A stretch of 64,000 nucleotides of DNA, taken from Halpernia humi (GTDB lineage Bacteria; Bacteroidota; Bacteroidia; Flavobacteriales; Weeksellaceae). The stretch is taken from positions 62,001-126,000 of the forward strand of contig NZ_FNUS01000004.1 in the NCBI RefSeq assembly GCF_900108025.1, written 5' to 3'. Under the pieces are notes generated by a model, which saw only the letters and a list, made by a program, of their open reading frames with translations, made no database searches and was not told the DNA's origin. Shown piece after piece: positions 42,647-55,406 of this stretch; position 1 is the first letter of the stretch; each line of letters starts with the position of its first letter. A program made the position numbers and the translations under genes.

Positions 42647-45600
42647 TTAATTTAAATCTTCAAATTCTTTGTTAGAACCGACGATTACATTTTGATATTC
42701 TGCTAAACCAGTTCCTGCAGGAATTTTATGACCTACAATTACATTTTCTTTTAGACCAGTTAGGTAATCTATTTTACCAGAAACGGCTGCCTCATTCAAT
42801 ACTTTGGTTGTTTCCTGGAAGGAAGCGGCCGACATGAATGATTTGGTTTGCAATGCTGCTCTTGTAATTCCTTGAAGCACTGGTGTCGCCGTGGCAGAAA
42901 GCGCTTCGCGCACTTCTACTAAAGCTAGATCTTCACGTTTAAGTTTAGAATTTTCATCTCTTAACTCTTTAGTGGTAATCATTTGTCCTGGCTTAAACAC
43001 TTTGGAATCACCCGCATCTGTTACTACTTTCAAGCCGAAAACACGGTTGTTTTCTACCAAGAAATCGTATTTATGCTCTAAAGCATTTTCTAGGAATTGC
43101 GTATCACCGCCGTCCACTACAGAAACTTTAGTCATCATTTGGCGCACAATTATTTCAAAATGCTTATCATCAATTTTCACACCTTGAAGTCTATAAACCT
43201 CCTGAATTTCATTAACCAAATATTCTTGCACGGCAGTTGGCCCTTTAATTTTAAGGATATCATCTGGAGTTACAGAACCGTCTGATAAAGGCGTTCCGGC
43301 ACGTACAAAGTCATTTTCTTGAACTAAAATTTGGTTGGATAATTTTACTAAATATTTACGGATTTCACCAGTTTTGGCTTCCACGATTAACTCGCGGTTA
43401 CCTCTTTTGATTTTTCCGTAAGAAACTACTCCGTCGATCTCCGTTACAACAGCAGGATTGGAAGGATTTCTCGCTTCGAATAATTCTGTTACACGTGGTA
43501 AACCACCGGTAATATCTCCAGATTTTGCAGATTTACGTGGGATTTTAATCATGACTTTACCTGCCTTAATTTTCTCACCATCATTTACCATAATGTGTGC
43601 TCCAACTGGAAGGTTATATGATTTAATTTCTTCACCTTTTGTATCCACAACTTTCAATGTAGGAACTGCTTTTTTGTTTCTAGAATCAGAGATTACTTTT
43701 TCTTCGAAACCGGTTTGCTCATCAATCTCTAATTGGAAAGATACACCTTGTATAATATCTTCGTATTCTACTTTACCAGCAGATTCTGCAATAATTACGG
43801 CGTTGTATTGATCCCATTTCGCAATTAGATCGCCTTTTTTAACTTTATCACCTGGTTTAACGGATAAAACTGAACCATAAGGTACGTTTGCAACCATTAA
43901 AGGTGTTCTTAAAGCATTATCGGCAACTAATCTAAATTCCGTTGAACGTGATACTAAAACTTCTGCTTTATTACCGTTTTCGTCTTCTGAAGTTACTGTT
44001 CTTACCTCATCCATTTCTACAATACCGTCGCGACGTGCAACGATGCTAGGATTTTCAGTAATATTTCCTGCGGTACCACCTTGGTGGAAAGTTCTCAATG
44101 TTAACTGAGTTCCTGGTTCACCGATGGATTGTGCCGCAATTACACCTACGGCTTCACCCATGTGGATTGGTTTTCCTGTGGCTAAATTTCGACCATAACA
44201 AGCGGCGCAAATTCCTTTCGGTGCTTCACAAGTTAATGGAGAACGAACTTCTACTAATTCTATACCAGCTTCTTCAATCTCTCTCGCTAAAGTTTCGTTG
44301 ATAATAGAATCTGCTTCTAGGATTAATTCATCTGTTTCTGGGTGGTAAACATTATGCAAAGAAACACGACCAAGGATTCTCTCGGAAATTCTCTCTACAA
44401 TATCATCATTTTTCTTCAAGGCGCCAATTTCAGTACCTCTTAAAGTACCACAATCCGCTTCAGTGATAATTACATCTTGTGCAACATCTACTAATCTTCT
44501 CGTTAAGTATCCAGCATCTGCTGTTTTCAAAGCGGTATCTGCCAGACCTTTACGTGCACCGTGGGTAGAAATAAAGTATTCTAAAATTGATAAACCTTCT
44601 TTAAAGTTGGCCACAATTGGATTTTCAATAATTTCTGCACCACCTGCGCCGGCTTTTTGTGGTTTTGCCATCAAACCACGCATTCCTGATAACTGACGTA
44701 TTTGCTCTTTGGAACCACGCGCACCAGAATCAAGCATCATATAAACAGAATTAAATCCGCCTTGATCGACTTTCATACGGCTCATGATCATTTCTGTTAA
44801 ACCTGCGTTGGTATTCGTCCAAACATCAATTACTTGGTTATAGCGCTCTGTATCTGTAATTAAACCCATGTTATAATTGGCTTTAATTTCATCTACATTT
44901 TCTACGGCGTCGGCAATCATCTTTTTCTTTTCATCTGGGATTACTATATCTCCAAGACTAAAAGAAAGACCACCTTTAAATGCGTTTGCATAACCCAAAT
45001 CTTTCATGGCATCCAAAAACTTCACAGTCGTTGGAAAATCGGTTTGATCTAGAATTCTACCAATAATATTTCTCAATGATCTTTTAGTTAAAAGTTCATT
45101 AATGTAGCCTACGCTTTTAGGAACGATTTGATTAAATAAAATTCTACCAACAGTTGTTTCTGTTAATTTAATGACTAATTCGCCATTTTCTTTTACAGGA
45201 ACTCTACATCTTACTTTTGCATTAAGAGAAACTTGTTTCTCTGCATAAGCAATTTCTACTTCTTCAGGAGAATAAAAAGCAAGACCTTCGCCTTTCACTT
45301 TCATATCGTCTGTTGATGATAATTCTTTGGTCATAAAGTAGAGACCTAAAACCATATCTTGAGATGGAACTGTGATTGGGGAACCATTTGCAGGATTCAA
45401 AATATTTTGTGAACCCAACATTAAAAGTTGTGCTTCTAAAATAGCTTCTGGCCCTAAAGGTAAATGCACCGCCATTTGATCTCCATCAAAATCCGCGTTA
45501 AATGCGGTTGTAACTAATGGATGCAATTGGATTGCTTTTCCTTCAATCATTTTTGGCTGAAACGCCTGAATTCCTAATCTGTGCAAAGTAGGCGCTCTGT

Positions 45601-46912
45601 TCAAAAGTACAGGATGACCTTTCATTACGCCTTCTAAAATATCGTAAACAACAGGTTCTTTTCTATCGATGATTCTTTTAGCAGATTTTACGGTTTTTAC
45701 AATTCCTCTTTCAATTAATTTCCTAATGATAAACGGTTTGTAAAGTTCTGCTGCCATATCTTTAGGAATACCACATTCGTGAAGTTGCAAGTTTGGCCCC
45801 ACAACAATTACAGAACGCGCTGAATAATCTACACGTTTTCCTAATAAATTCTGACGGAAACGTCCTTGTTTTCCTTTTAAAGAATCTGAAAGCGATTTCA
45901 AAGGTCTGTTAGATTCAGATTTTACAGCAGAAGATTTTCTTGTATTATCGAAAAGTGAATCTACAGATTCCTGAAGCATTCTTTTTTCGTTTCTTAAGAT
46001 TACTTCTGGTGCTTTTATTTCTAATAATCTTTTTAGACGGTTGTTTCTGATGATTACTCTACGGTAAAGATCATTTAAATCTGAAGTTGCAAAACGGCCA
46101 CCATCTAGAGGAACTAAAGGTCTCAATTCTGGTGGAATTACTGGCAAAACGCGCATAATCATCCACTCTGCTTTATTGATCATTCTTGTGTTTGCACCTC
46201 TTAAGGCTTCCACAACATTTAATCTTTTTAAAGCTTCGGTTCTTCTTTGTTTAGAAGATTCATTGTGTGCTTTGTGACGAAGATCAAAAGAAAGCGTATC
46301 TAAATCTATTCTTTTTAATAATTCTTCTACCGCTTCCGCACCCATTTTGGCAAGGAATTTATTCGGGTCAGAGTCATCAAGATATTGATTTTCTTGTGGT
46401 AATGTTTCCAAAACATCAAGATATTCTTCTTCCGTTAAAAATTGCATTTCTTCGAAATCTGAACCATCGGCTTGTTTTGCAATACCTTGCTGAATTACGA
46501 CATATCTTTCGTAGTAGATTATCATATCCAATTTCTTGGATGGTAATCCTAAAAGATAACCAATTTTATTTGGCAAAGAACGGAAATACCAGATGTGCGC
46601 AACTGGCACCACCAAACTGATGTGCCCAATTCTTTCTCTTCGTACTTTTTTCTCTGTTACTTCTACACCACAACGGTCACAAACGATTCCTTTGTAACGG
46701 ATTCTTTTATATTTTCCGCAAGCACATTCATAATCCTTCACAGGACCAAAAATTTTCTCACAGAATAAGCCGTCTCTTTCGGGTTTATGGGTTCTGTAAT
46801 TAATCGTTTCTGGTTTTAAAACTTCACCTCGTGAATCTTGTAAAATAGATTCTGGGGAAGCTAAACCAATACTGATTTTAGTAAAATTACTTGTTTTATT
46901 TTTATTTGACAT
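42647..46912 (-). CDS. rpoC: DNA-directed RNA polymerase subunit beta'
   Basis: A 1421-residue largest catalytic subunit of RNA polymerase. Visible are the N-terminal zinc-ribbon cysteines ([20 protein letters not shown]), the catalytic Mg2+ loop [12 protein letters not shown], the bridge-helix region [13 protein letters not shown] to [21 protein letters not shown], and a second zinc cluster ([23 protein letters not shown]). It starts 94 bases after rpoB. Its ATG is preceded almost directly by a heptanucleotide repeat instead of a Shine-Dalgarno sequence. The normal rpoB-rpoC pairing is kept although rplL is 10 kb away. Confidence 0.97.
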   Translation of the reverse strand: MSNKNKTSNFTKISIGLASPESILQDSRGEVLKPETINYRTHKPERDGLFCEKIFGPVKDYECACGKYKRIRYKGIVCDRCGVEVTEKKVRRERIGHISLVVPVAHIWYFRSLPNKIGYLLGLPSKKLDMIIYYERYVVIQQGIAKQADGSDFEEMQFLTEEEYLDVLETLPQENQYLDDSDPNKFLAKMGAEAVEELLKRIDLDTLSFDLRHKAHNESSKQRRTEALKRLNVVEALRGANTRMINKAEWMIMRVLPVIPPELRPLVPLDGGRFATSDLNDLYRRVIIRNNRLKRLLEIKAPEVILRNEKRMLQESVDSLFDNTRKSSAVKSESNRPLKSLSDSLKGKQGRFRQNLLGKRVDYSARSVIVVGPNLQLHECGIPKDMAAELYKPFIIRKLIERGIVKTVKSAKRIIDRKEPVVYDILEGVMKGHPVLLNRAPTLHRLGIQAFQPKMIEGKAIQLHPLVTTAFNADFDGDQMAVHLPLGPEAILEAQLLMLGSQNILNPANGSPITVPSQDMVLGLYFMTKELSSTDDMKVKGEGLAFYSPEEVEIAYAEKQVSLNAKVRCRVPVKENGELVIKLTETTVGRILFNQIVPKSVGYINELLTKRSLRNIIGRILDQTDFPTTVKFLDAMKDLGYANAFKGGLSFSLGDIVIPDEKKKMIADAVENVDEIKANYNMGLITDTERYNQVIDVWTNTNAGLTEMIMSRMKVDQGGFNSVYMMLDSGARGSKEQIRQLSGMRGLMAKPQKAGAGGAEIIENPIVANFKEGLSILEYFISTHGARKGLADTALKTADAGYLTRRLVDVAQDVIITEADCGTLRGTEIGALKKNDDIVERISERILGRVSLHNVYHPETDELILEADSIINETLAREIEEAGIELVEVRSPLTCEAPKGICAACYGRNLATGKPIHMGEAVGVIAAQSIGEPGTQLTLRTFHQGGTAGNITENPSIVARRDGIVEMDEVRTVTSEDENGNKAEVLVSRSTEFRLVADNALRTPLMVANVPYGSVLSVKPGDKVKKGDLIAKWDQYNAVIIAESAGKVEYEDIIQGVSFQLEIDEQTGFEEKVISDSRNKKAVPTLKVVDTKGEEIKSYNLPVGAHIMVNDGEKIKAGKVMIKIPRKSAKSGDITGGLPRVTELFEARNPSNPAVVTEIDGVVSYGKIKRGNRELIVEAKTGEIRKYLVKLSNQILVQENDFVRAGTPLSDGSVTPDDILKIKGPTAVQEYLVNEIQEVYRLQGVKIDDKHFEIIVRQMMTKVSVVDGGDTQFLENALEHKYDFLVENNRVFGLKVVTDAGDSKVFKPGQMITTKELRDENSKLKREDLALVEVREALSATATPVLQGITRAALQTKSFMSAASFQETTKVLNEAAVSGKIDYLTGLKENVIVGHKIPAGTGLAEYQNVIVGSNKEFEDLN

Positions 46913-46920
46913 TTGATTAG

Positions 46921-46948
46921 ATTTTAGATTTTAGATTTTAGATTTTAG
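46921..46948 (-). repeat. Heptanucleotide repeat in the rpoC leader
   Basis: Four perfect copies of ATTTTAG (plus strand; CTAAAAT on the transcript strand), with partial units on both sides, start nine bases before the rpoC ATG. The repeat makes up the translation initiation region. Confidence 0.85.
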
Positions 46949-47006
46949 ATTAAATGCAAAGCGCAATAATTAAAATCATCTAAAATTCATAATTTAAAAT
47001 TTAGAA

Positions 47007-50000
47007 TTACTCTTCCAGTCTTATATCTAGACCAAGACCTTGTAACTCATGAAGCAATACGTTGAAGGATTCCGGAATACCAGGTTCTGGCATTGCTTCA
47101 CCTTTTGCGATGGCTTCGTAAGTTTTCGCTCTTCCAATCACATCATCAGATTTCACGGTTAAGATTTCTCTTAAAATGTTGGATGCACCGAATGCTTCTA
47201 GTGCCCAAACTTCCATTTCTCCAAATCTTTGCCCACCAAATTGCGCTTTACCACCTAAAGGTTGCTGCGTAATTAATGAATATGGCCCGATTGATCTTGC
47301 GTGCATTTTATCATCTACCATGTGTCCTAATTTCAACATGTAAATAATACCAACAGTTGCAGGCTGTGTAAATCTCTCGCCGGTTCCACCATCATAAAGA
47401 TAAGTGCTTCCAAATTCTGGAACACCTGCTTGCTTGGTATATTCTGTAATCTGGTCGATATTTGCACCATCAAAAATTGGCGTTGCAAATTTTAACCCAA
47501 GCTCTTTACCTGCCCATCCGAGAACGGTTTCGTAAATCTGGCCAATGTTCATACGAGAAGGTACACCAAGCGGATTTAAAACGATATCAACTGGGGTTCC
47601 GTCTTCCAAAAATGGCATATCTTCTTCGCGCACAATTCTGGAAACAATTCCTTTATTACCGTGGCGACCGGCCATTTTATCACCTACATTTAATTTACGT
47701 TTTTTAGCAATGTATACTTTTGCTAATTTCATAATACCTGCAGGCAACTCATCACCGATGGAAACTGCGAATTTCTCGCGGTTTTTCACACCTTGTATTT
47801 CGTTGTATTTGATTTTGTAGTTGTGAATTAATTTTACAATCAACTCATTTCTATCTGCATCAACCGTCCAGTTTGCACCACTTATATTTACATAATCTTC
47901 AACGCTTGATAATAATTTTTGGGTGAATTTTACACCTTTACCAATTACTTCTTCGTCTAAATCATTGGTAACACCTTGTGATGTTTTGCCGCTTACCAAA
48001 GTATTAAGTTTCTCTAATAAAACTGCTCTCAATTCATCGGTTTTCGCTTTGTATGCGTTCTCGATTTCTTCAAGTTTCAATTTCTCTTCGCTTCTTTTCT
48101 TTTTGTCTTTGATGTTTCTTGTAAATAATTTTTTATTAATTACAACTCCACGAAGTGAAGAATCTGCTTTTAGAGAGGCATCTTTCACATCGCCGGCTTT
48201 ATCACCAAAGATAGCACGAAGCAATTTTTCTTCTGGTGTTGGGTCAGACTCGCCTTTTGGCGTAATTTTCCCGATTAAAATATCACCAGGTTTTACATCT
48301 GCACCAATACGGATCATACCGTTTTCGTCTAAATCTTTGGTTGCTTCTTCGGAAACGTTCGGGATGTCGGAAGTTAATTCTTCCATACCTAATTTTGTAT
48401 CTCTTACTTCTAGAGAATACTCATCTATGTGGATTGATGTAAACCAATCTTCACGCACTACTTTTTCATTAATAACGATTGCATCCTCAAAATTGTAACC
48501 TTTCCATGGCATAAATGCCACTTTTAAGTTTCTACCAAGTGCTAATTCACCTTTTTCAGTTGCATAGCCATCGCAAAGAACTTGTCCTAAAACTACTTTA
48601 TCTCCTACTCTTACGTTTGGTCTTAAAGTAATGGTTGTTCCTTGATTGGTTTTACGGAATTTTGTTAATTTATATTCTTTAACAGAAGTATCAAAACTAA
48701 CTAAATCTTCATTTTCAGTTGATTCGTAATTAATAATAATTTTATCTGAATCTACATATTCTACAACACCATTTCCTTCTGCATTAATTAAAATTCTAGA
48801 ATCTTTTGCAACTTGTTTTTCTAAACCAGTCCCTACGATTGGTGCTTCTGGATTTAATAATGGTACGGCTTGACGCATCATATTGGATCCCATCAAGGCT
48901 CTGTTTGCATCATCATGCTCCAAGAAAGTAATTAATGAGGCAGAAATACCAGAAATTTGGTTTGGTGCAACGTCAATTAAATCAACTTGTTGTGGTTCCA
49001 CAACTGGATAATCTCCATCTAAACGAGCAATGACACGGTCAGTAGAAATTGTTCCATCGTCTTTCATTTCCACATTCGCCTGCGCAATTACTTTATCTTC
49101 TTCATCTTCTGCATTTAAGAAAATCGGTGCAGAATTTAATTCTACTTTACCGTTTGTTACTTTTCTATAAGGCGTTTCAATGAAACCAAGATTGTTAATT
49201 TTTGCATAAATACCAAGGGAAGAAATCAAACCAATGTTTGGTCCCTCTGGTGTTTCAATCGGGCAAATTCTGCCGTAGTGCGTGTGGTGAACGTCTCGTA
49301 CCTCAAAACCTGCTCTTTCTCGTGAAAGTCCACCAGGTCCTAGTGCGGAAAGTCTTCTTTTGTGTGTAATTTCAGAAAGTGGATTGGTTTGATCCATAAA
49401 CTGTGACAACTGGTTGGTTCCAAAGAAGGAATTAATTACAGAAGTTAAAGTTTTAGCATTAACTAAATCTGTAGGTGTAAATATTTCATTATCACGAACG
49501 TTCATTCTTTCTTTAATGGTACGTGCGATTCTGGATAAACCAACACCAAACTGACCGGAAAGTTGCTCACCAACAGTTTTAATTCTACGGTTTGATAAGT
49601 GATCAATATCATCTACCTCTGCTTTAGAATTCACCAACTGAATTAAATATCTTACAATTGCAATGATATCATCTTTGGTTAAAACTTGTTTGTCATCGGC
49701 AATTTTTAGATTCAATTTTTTATTTAATCTATAGCGGCCTACTTCACCTAAAGAATAGCGTTGCTCTGAGAAGAATAATTTTTCAATAATTCCGCGTGCA
49801 GTTTCTTCATCGGGTGGATCTGCGTTTCTTAATTGTCTATAAATATATTCAACGGCTTCTTTTTCAGAATTGGTTGGATCTTTTTGTAATGTGTTTTGAA
49901 TAATAGAAAACTCATTAGAATTTTCTTTGTGAATCAAAATAGTTTTCACACCTGAATCTAAAATTAGATCTAAATGTTCTTTATCTAAAATAGTTTCACG

Positions 50001-50834
50001 GTCTAGGATAATTTCATTTCTTTCGATAGAAACTACTTCCCCAGTGTCTTCATCCACGAAATCTTCGAACCAAGTGTTCAAAACCCTTGCGGCTAAAGTT
50101 CTACCTTCTACTTTTTTTAATGCTGCTTTAGAAACTTTTACTTCTTCTGCTAGATCAAAAATTTGAAGAATATCTTTATCAGATTCGTAACCAATTGCTC
50201 GAAGCAAAGTAGTTAAAGGTAATTTTTTCTTTCTATCAATATACGCATACATCACATTATTGATGTCGGTTGTAAATTCCATCCAAGATCCTTTGAAAGG
50301 GATAATTCTGGAATAATATAATTTTGAACCATTCGCGTGATAGGTTTGTCCAAAAAACACACCCGGAGAACGGTGAAGTTGTGTTACAATTACACGTTCT
50401 GCACCATTGATGATGAAGGATCCAGAAGGCGTCATATAAGGAATTGGCCCTAAATAGACATCTTGCACAACCGTTTGAAAGTCTTCGTGTTCTGGGTCTG
50501 TACAGTATAATTTCAAACGCGCTTTTAGTGGCACATTGTAAGTTAAACCACGTTCCACACATTCGTCTATAGAATACCGTGGTGAATCTACCAAATAATC
50601 CAAAAACTCCAATACAAATTGGTTTCTGGAATCGGTAATTGGGAAATTTTCTTCAAAGGTTTTATACAAAGATTCGTTTAATCTCTGCTCTGGAAGGGTA
50701 TCCAATTGAAAAAATTCTTTGAAGGACTGGATCTGAATGTCCAAAAAATCAGGCATTTCAATTTTTCCTTTTGCTGTAGAAAAATTAATTCTTTCTGTTT
50801 CCTGAGATCTTGCAACTGCTTTAGATTTACTCAT
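47007..50834 (-). CDS. rpoB: DNA-directed RNA polymerase subunit beta
   Basis: A 1275-residue RNA polymerase beta subunit. Recognisable regions include the rifampicin-binding cluster ([19 protein letters not shown], then [20 protein letters not shown]), [42 protein letters not shown] and the C-terminal [18 protein letters not shown]. rpoB is normally cotranscribed with rplL; here a separate strong promoter lies at 51164-51194, and a 330-nt leader with a heptanucleotide repeat precedes the ATG. Confidence 0.97.
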   Translation of the reverse strand: MSKSKAVARSQETERINFSTAKGKIEMPDFLDIQIQSFKEFFQLDTLPEQRLNESLYKTFEENFPITDSRNQFVLEFLDYLVDSPRYSIDECVERGLTYNVPLKARLKLYCTDPEHEDFQTVVQDVYLGPIPYMTPSGSFIINGAERVIVTQLHRSPGVFFGQTYHANGSKLYYSRIIPFKGSWMEFTTDINNVMYAYIDRKKKLPLTTLLRAIGYESDKDILQIFDLAEEVKVSKAALKKVEGRTLAARVLNTWFEDFVDEDTGEVVSIERNEIILDRETILDKEHLDLILDSGVKTILIHKENSNEFSIIQNTLQKDPTNSEKEAVEYIYRQLRNADPPDEETARGIIEKLFFSEQRYSLGEVGRYRLNKKLNLKIADDKQVLTKDDIIAIVRYLIQLVNSKAEVDDIDHLSNRRIKTVGEQLSGQFGVGLSRIARTIKERMNVRDNEIFTPTDLVNAKTLTSVINSFFGTNQLSQFMDQTNPLSEITHKRRLSALGPGGLSRERAGFEVRDVHHTHYGRICPIETPEGPNIGLISSLGIYAKINNLGFIETPYRKVTNGKVELNSAPIFLNAEDEEDKVIAQANVEMKDDGTISTDRVIARLDGDYPVVEPQQVDLIDVAPNQISGISASLITFLEHDDANRALMGSNMMRQAVPLLNPEAPIVGTGLEKQVAKDSRILINAEGNGVVEYVDSDKIIINYESTENEDLVSFDTSVKEYKLTKFRKTNQGTTITLRPNVRVGDKVVLGQVLCDGYATEKGELALGRNLKVAFMPWKGYNFEDAIVINEKVVREDWFTSIHIDEYSLEVRDTKLGMEELTSDIPNVSEEATKDLDENGMIRIGADVKPGDILIGKITPKGESDPTPEEKLLRAIFGDKAGDVKDASLKADSSLRGVVINKKLFTRNIKDKKKRSEEKLKLEEIENAYKAKTDELRAVLLEKLNTLVSGKTSQGVTNDLDEEVIGKGVKFTQKLLSSVEDYVNISGANWTVDADRNELIVKLIHNYKIKYNEIQGVKNREKFAVSIGDELPAGIMKLAKVYIAKKRKLNVGDKMAGRHGNKGIVSRIVREEDMPFLEDGTPVDIVLNPLGVPSRMNIGQIYETVLGWAGKELGLKFATPIFDGANIDQITEYTKQAGVPEFGSTYLYDGGTGERFTQPATVGIIYMLKLGHMVDDKMHARSIGPYSLITQQPLGGKAQFGGQRFGEMEVWALEAFGASNILREILTVKSDDVIGRAKTYEAIAKGEAMPEPGIPESFNVLLHELQGLGLDIRLEE

Positions 50835-50888
50835 AAAATTTTTAAGAAGGGTTAAAAAATATTTTGATTTAAAAAATATCAGAAAAGC

Positions 50889-50922
50889 AAAAAGTAAAAA
50901 GTAAAAAGTAAAAAGTAAAAAG
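50889..50922 (-). repeat. Heptanucleotide repeat in the rpoB leader
   Basis: Four perfect copies of AAAAAGT plus six bases of a fifth (plus strand), about 55 bases upstream of the rpoB ATG inside its predicted 5' leader. The rest of the gap 50835-51252 holds the rpoB promoter and a terminator; no gene was seen. Confidence 0.85.
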
Positions 50923-51163
50923 ACCGTGTGTTTGAAGCACTATTAATGAGCCTTTATCCTTGATTCTTGATTCTTATATTCTTAATTCATTTTCTAACTG
51001 CAACACGGGTATATCTTTTCACAGTGTAGTGCAAAATATTTTTTTTCTGTATGAAGATTTTAGATAAAAAAATCATTAAAACAAGAAAACCCTTTTAGTA
51101 AATTAAAAGAGTAAGTTATTGATTTTCAATAATTAAGATATGTATAGGCTTCAAACAGGAGTG

Positions 51164-51194
51164 CAAATTTACGATAAATTTTTTATTAATCAAA
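51164..51194 (-). promoter_or_regulatory. Near-consensus promoter of rpoB-rpoC
   Basis: On the minus strand TTTG (51194-51191), a 19-base spacer and TAAATTTG (51171-51164) match the Bacteroidota consensus exactly. It lies directly after the terminator of the surface-protein cassette and about 330 bases before rpoB, so rpoBC does not depend on read-through from rplL. Confidence 0.8.
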
Positions 51195-51231
51195 AAAAAA
51201 TCCACCCCAAATTTTAATTTTGGGGTGGATT
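51192..51231 (-). terminator. Intrinsic terminator of surface-protein cassette 2
   Basis: AATCCACCCCAAA (51199-51211) pairs with TTTGGGGTGGATT (51219-51231); a run of U follows on the minus strand. The U run overlaps the -33 box of the rpoB promoter. Confidence 0.88.
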
Positions 51232-51252
51232 GGTTTTAAAGATTTTTTACTT

Positions 51253-51846
51253 TTACGGTTTCCAAAAACTCCATTTTGTACCATTGAAAACGGCTAAACG
51301 TTTTGCACCCGGTTTGTTAACATAAACCAACATTCCTGGTGCCGGTTTTGGGATTAATTGCACGTCGCTTACGATTGGTAAAACCATAGCTTTCGGTATT
51401 TTCTGTCCACTCGTCGTTAATGGTGATTCTAGAACTAATACGCCATCTGCGGTAGTCGCCGGATTACCAATAATTGCTTTTGCTGTGGCTGATTCCGAAA
51501 CTTGTGCAATAGTTGGCTGAGTGGATAATGCAGAAGTAACATCTCCATCCTGCCCGCTAAGATCCGCCCAGGCGCCGTTGTAATATTTTACGCGTGCTTC
51601 TGTAGGTATTCTTGCATCTAAGATAAGCGTACCTCCTGTTGGTGAAGAGGGCAAAGTTCGAACATAAGGTAAAATAAGACCTTTGTTTTGGCCTGCTGCA
51701 AATTCTAAGATTACAGATTTATTATTTGGTGTTCCAGGTACCGTTTCAGGATAAGTAGATACCGTTCCTGTTGCATCTCCGATGATGACTTGGGCATTAG
51801 TTGCTGTTATGAATCCCAATAGGATTATTGAAAGTATTTTTTTCAT
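51253..51846 (-). CDS. Exported tail-module protein D2
   Basis: A 197-residue exported protein, signal peptide MKKILSIILLGFITATNA. It is a paralogue of the protein at 56538-57086 (shared AQVIIGDATGT, then AAGQNKGLILPYVRTLP, and the end FNGTKWSFWKP). It holds two copies of a ~45-residue module: one ending VKYYNGAWADLSG, the other with PGMLVYVNKPG and RLAVFNGTKW. The same module ends the large protein of the cassette (GMMVYDTTAKCLKLYNGTAW). Such modules occur in Bacteroidota surface and fibre-like proteins; no function is known. It is the last gene of cassette 2. Confidence 0.7.
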   Translation of the reverse strand: MKKILSIILLGFITATNAQVIIGDATGTVSTYPETVPGTPNNKSVILEFAAGQNKGLILPYVRTLPSSPTGGTLILDARIPTEARVKYYNGAWADLSGQDGDVTSALSTQPTIAQVSESATAKAIIGNPATTADGVLVLESPLTTSGQKIPKAMVLPIVSDVQLIPKPAPGMLVYVNKPGAKRLAVFNGTKWSFWKP

Positions 51847-51923
51847 TTTTTTTCATTTTTAAAATTAAACTGAATCGGAAAGCATTTCTATTCGAAATAC
51901 TTCCCTTTTTCAATTATTAATAA

Positions 51924-54643
51924 TTATGGACAAGTTGGGGTATTAAAACAACTCCAAGCGGTTCCATCATATAATTTTAAACATTTCGCTGTGGTATCAT
52001 ACACCATCATCCCTTCTTGTGGAGAGACCAGCGTGCCTATTTGAGCAGTCGTTAATCTAGTGATAACGAAACCTTTGGTGTTAGATTCTAATGCCGTCAA
52101 GCCTGAATTTCTATTCATTGGCCAGTTGCCATTGTCTGCGCCGGCTCTCTTTAATAAAGTAATGCCTTGCTTCGTACCTGTTGCTGTGCCTGTAAGGTTT
52201 GGCAGATTATAACATATACAAGAGTTAACCGTTTTATCTATAGAAGAACCAACGCCTTGCCCAATATCTGCAGTAGTTGGGCCAGGTACATCTGTATTAT
52301 CTGCGACACCCGCTAGATTAGAAGGATTAGAAACTGTATTCAAATTATTTCCTGCATTATTTACCAATTGGGGAACACCTAACGAAGCAGGCGTATTACT
52401 AATAATATTTGGTGGTGTATTGGTAGTCGTACCATCATAAGTGACTTTTATCTGTCCTCTTAAATTGTAATTAGGATCTGTTAATGCTAATGTTAATGGA
52501 TACACCTGATCAACTATTACATTTTCTGAACCCTCTACAGCATCGGGGCAACCGTCATTGTCTGAATCCACATCTAGATAATCTGGGATGCCGTCATTGT
52601 CTGAATCTACAATACATCTGGCTGCTGACCCATCGACCTGGCTTAGTTTTGTTGTTAGAAATTTTATAGCAGTATTACCTACATTTTCTTCTGCTACCAC
52701 ATAAGTCAGTACATCTCCAGGATTTAGAGTAAGTGTGGCTACATTTGTAATACTTGCTAATCCATTATTGGTGGTAGAGCCGTAAGCATTTTGTAATTGA
52801 TAGACTTTTACATTATTTTTATATAGAAAAACATGGTCATCTCCATAATCTAAATCAAACTGATACTTTCCTGCTTCAACCGAGGAAATGGTTTTACTAA
52901 AGTAAATCGCATAATCTTCTCCGCCATCATTGGGGATATTGGAGCCTATAAAATTCGATATTTTAGGATTTGTTGAAAGAGAAGTACCATCTCCTTGATA
53001 ATTTATAGAAAGTGCCTTGTTGGTCCCTGCTAACTCATTGTAATCAAAAGTAGCAAGTTTTGTGTAAGAAGCAGCCGGAAATGATGTTGCACCAGACAAA
53101 AGTGCCCAAGAGTTTGTATTTGGAATATCATATAATATGCCATTAAAACCTGAAAGACTTGTAACTCCTGAAGTGGGAGAACAAATTCCCATCTCATCTA
53201 CATCTAAAATACCATCATTATCCTCATCTAGATCATCCAAATCACCGATACCATCATGATCTGAATCATAGGAATAAGTACTAAAACCGTCGTTTCCTAA
53301 CGGATATATAGAAGGGGGCGGCCCATTATTTGTAAAATCGCTCACTGTAACGTGATTTGCTGGTGTACCAACATAACCGCTTGCTTGGCCTTGGTTAGTA
53401 TAAGCTTTACCAACAATAACATTAGTAACGCGAAATTTTAATAAGATTTTAATATAATTTGAAGTAATATTATTAGTTAAAGCCTGGCCTGGATTCAATA
53501 AATTTTTATTTGTCGTCCCATTATAGCTTGGATTGAGGGTAAGCCCAGATGGATTGTCTGTAGCAGGATTTATAATACTCGTGCTAAGATTTGAAATATT
53601 AGCCGCACCAAATATCGACCCCAAATCATCAGTAAGTTGTACTTCTTGTAATTTTACATTCCCAGTATTTTGCAAATAAAGCTCGTATTCTAAATCTGAA
53701 GTATTGCTGTTAATTGTAGTATTTTTTAACAATCGCTTTGTAGAACCGATTGAGGTATAAATAGAAGTGTCATCTACAGGCGAATCACCGTTAGAAAATG
53801 TAGAAACACTAGAAAGTGTTGAACTTGCAATATCGTATAAGTACGAATAACAACTACTGCTATCAAAGCCCGATAATTGTAACTGATTATTAATAAAGGC
53901 AATCCCGTAAACAGCTTTCGGAATATTTTTTAAGAATACCGCTGTTGCGTTACCAGTTGTACTACCATAGTTGGTAATTTCATATAATTTAGATGCTGTA
54001 GTTGCACCACTACCATTAACTGCGGAGCCAAACACGGCATACATTTTACCGTCCGCAACAAATGTCATATCACCTGAACCCAATGATTGCGGTTTGTTTG
54101 CAAGGGGAAATTGCACAGTCTGATTAATGATTGTAACGCCAGTTGCTATATTAAATTTATTAAATGTCGCAGTTGCAGAAGTTGAGTTATACCCGCTTAT
54201 CGAATAAACATCTCCTCCCTGATCGATAGAGAAATTATCTACACGAAAATTATAGGTGTAAGTTGGCGCTCCAAGTGTGGGGCAAGCAAAAGTTTGTGTA
54301 GGCAAACCTACATCATAACGCCATACTTTGGTTGAGTTTGTAAATCTTTTTGCAAGATATATATATAATTGTCTTTTGCATCATATTCAACAAATGCATC
54401 ATTTAGGTCTCCTAAAGTTGAAGAGACGTTACAGTCTAAAATTAAGGGATTTCCAGGAACCGATTTATCAGTGAGGGAAATATAAGGTGTGGTGGAGCCG
54501 CAGGAGTTGCTACCTAAATTTACTAAAATAGATTTAGAGTAGGTTTGGGCGTTGAAAAGGTTTGCGCAGCAAATTAACATTAGAAATATAACGCTGTATG
54601 CAAGCGAATTCATTTCCTTGTATTTTAAATATTTATTTTTCAT
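51924..54643 (-). pseudogene. Large calcium-repeat surface protein C2, split by a frameshift
   Basis: The frame starting at ATG 54643 (MKNKYLKYKEMNSLAYSVIF, a signal peptide) ends at a stop at 54308, and a second frame runs to 51924. They overlap at an (AT)n tract at 54357-54367: removing one AT joins DNYIYLAKRFTNSTKVWRYD smoothly into VGLPTQTFACP. The joined ~906-residue protein would have a propeller-like N-terminal part, a DUF11-like beta domain (LEYELYLQNTGNVKLQEVQL), two thrombospondin type 3 calcium repeats (around 458 and 680) and a C terminus nearly identical to C1. It is either a pseudogene, phase variable, or a sequencing error. The longer downstream part alone could start only at a TTG. 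Confidence 0.7.
54357..54367. repeat. (AT)5A microsatellite at the C2 frameshift
   Basis: ATATATATATA lies exactly where the reading frame of the C2 gene breaks. Loss of one AT unit restores the frame. Confidence 0.8.
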
Positions 54644-54738
54644 TATTGTGTTTGTGTGTGTGTAATAAATACCACAAATTGATCTAAAAATTATTGTGAT
54701 ATTTTTAAAATTATTGAGGTAAAAAAAAATGGTGAAGC

Positions 54739-55392
54739 TCACGCTAACAAGTAAGGAGGACCACGCCCAGAAAATTGAGGAAAAACAACATTTTTATAAA
54801 GTAAAGAAGTTGTTATAATTAAAAGAGAATTACATTCAGAAGGAGATAATTGCAGGCGAAGATTATTTGCAAAGACAAAAACGAAATCCTTAAAAGTAGT
54901 TGAAACTAGACTTCGGGTGCTTTCTGAAATAAACTTATCTGCATCTGAATTTTGATTTTTAAAAAAATGACTAAAATCGTAAGCAATAGTTGCGCTTTTA
55001 CGCTCTGCTTCATTTTTAATTTGAACTTTTTTATTGCGAACTAAATTTTTCTTATCAATCAGTTTTTTGTGACTGTCCGCTTTTTGGGAAACATCCACTA
55101 ATTTTGAAACTGTTTCTTGCTCTAATTTATCACCTTTAGAAGTAAGAATTTGTGCATCGCCAACTAAAACAATCTTATCTGATTTAGAACTAAGAATTTG
55201 TGCATCACCAATTAAAACAATCTTTTCTGAACCAACAGAAGTAAATTGGTTTACAGAATTTTGTGCAAAAACAAGTGAATTGCAGGAAATAAAAAAACCT
55301 AAAAACAACAAAAATACTTTAGTGTAAAATACATTAAAGTTAGGGTACCAAGAAAAACTTGAAAAATATCTATGTAGAAAATTTTTCATCAA
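54739..55392 (-). CDS. Exported protein A2 of unknown family
   Basis: A 217-residue protein with an N-terminal signal or anchor (VFLLFLGFFISCNSLVFAQ, ending near residue 44). Two direct repeats KIVLIGDAQILSSKSDK / KIVLVGDAQILTSKGDK follow, then a Lys-rich stretch, hydrophobic segments and the C terminus SGRGPPYLLA. It is a distant paralogue of A1 at 60250-60867: both have signal, a short 'IVxxGxGA'-like motif, a charged middle and an R-x-PP end. First gene of cassette 2 with a good promoter at 55407. No family recognised. Confidence 0.65.
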   Translation of the reverse strand: MMKNFLHRYFSSFSWYPNFNVFYTKVFLLFLGFFISCNSLVFAQNSVNQFTSVGSEKIVLIGDAQILSSKSDKIVLVGDAQILTSKGDKLEQETVSKLVDVSQKADSHKKLIDKKNLVRNKKVQIKNEAERKSATIAYDFSHFFKNQNSDADKFISESTRSLVSTTFKDFVFVFANNLRLQLSPSECNSLLIITTSLLYKNVVFPQFSGRGPPYLLA

Positions 55393-55406
55393 TATTTGTG
55401 TTAATG

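Noticed and set aside
47923-48498. 191-codon open frame on the plus strand
   Set aside because: It is antisense to conserved rpoB sequence; low-complexity Ser/Phe translation.
54308-54367. Programmed -1 ribosomal frameshift in the C2 gene
   Set aside because: A -1 shift would restore the frame, but the A-run after the tract is not in the right phase for a standard X XXY YYZ slippery heptamer and no downstream structure was seen; the AT-tract change is simpler.
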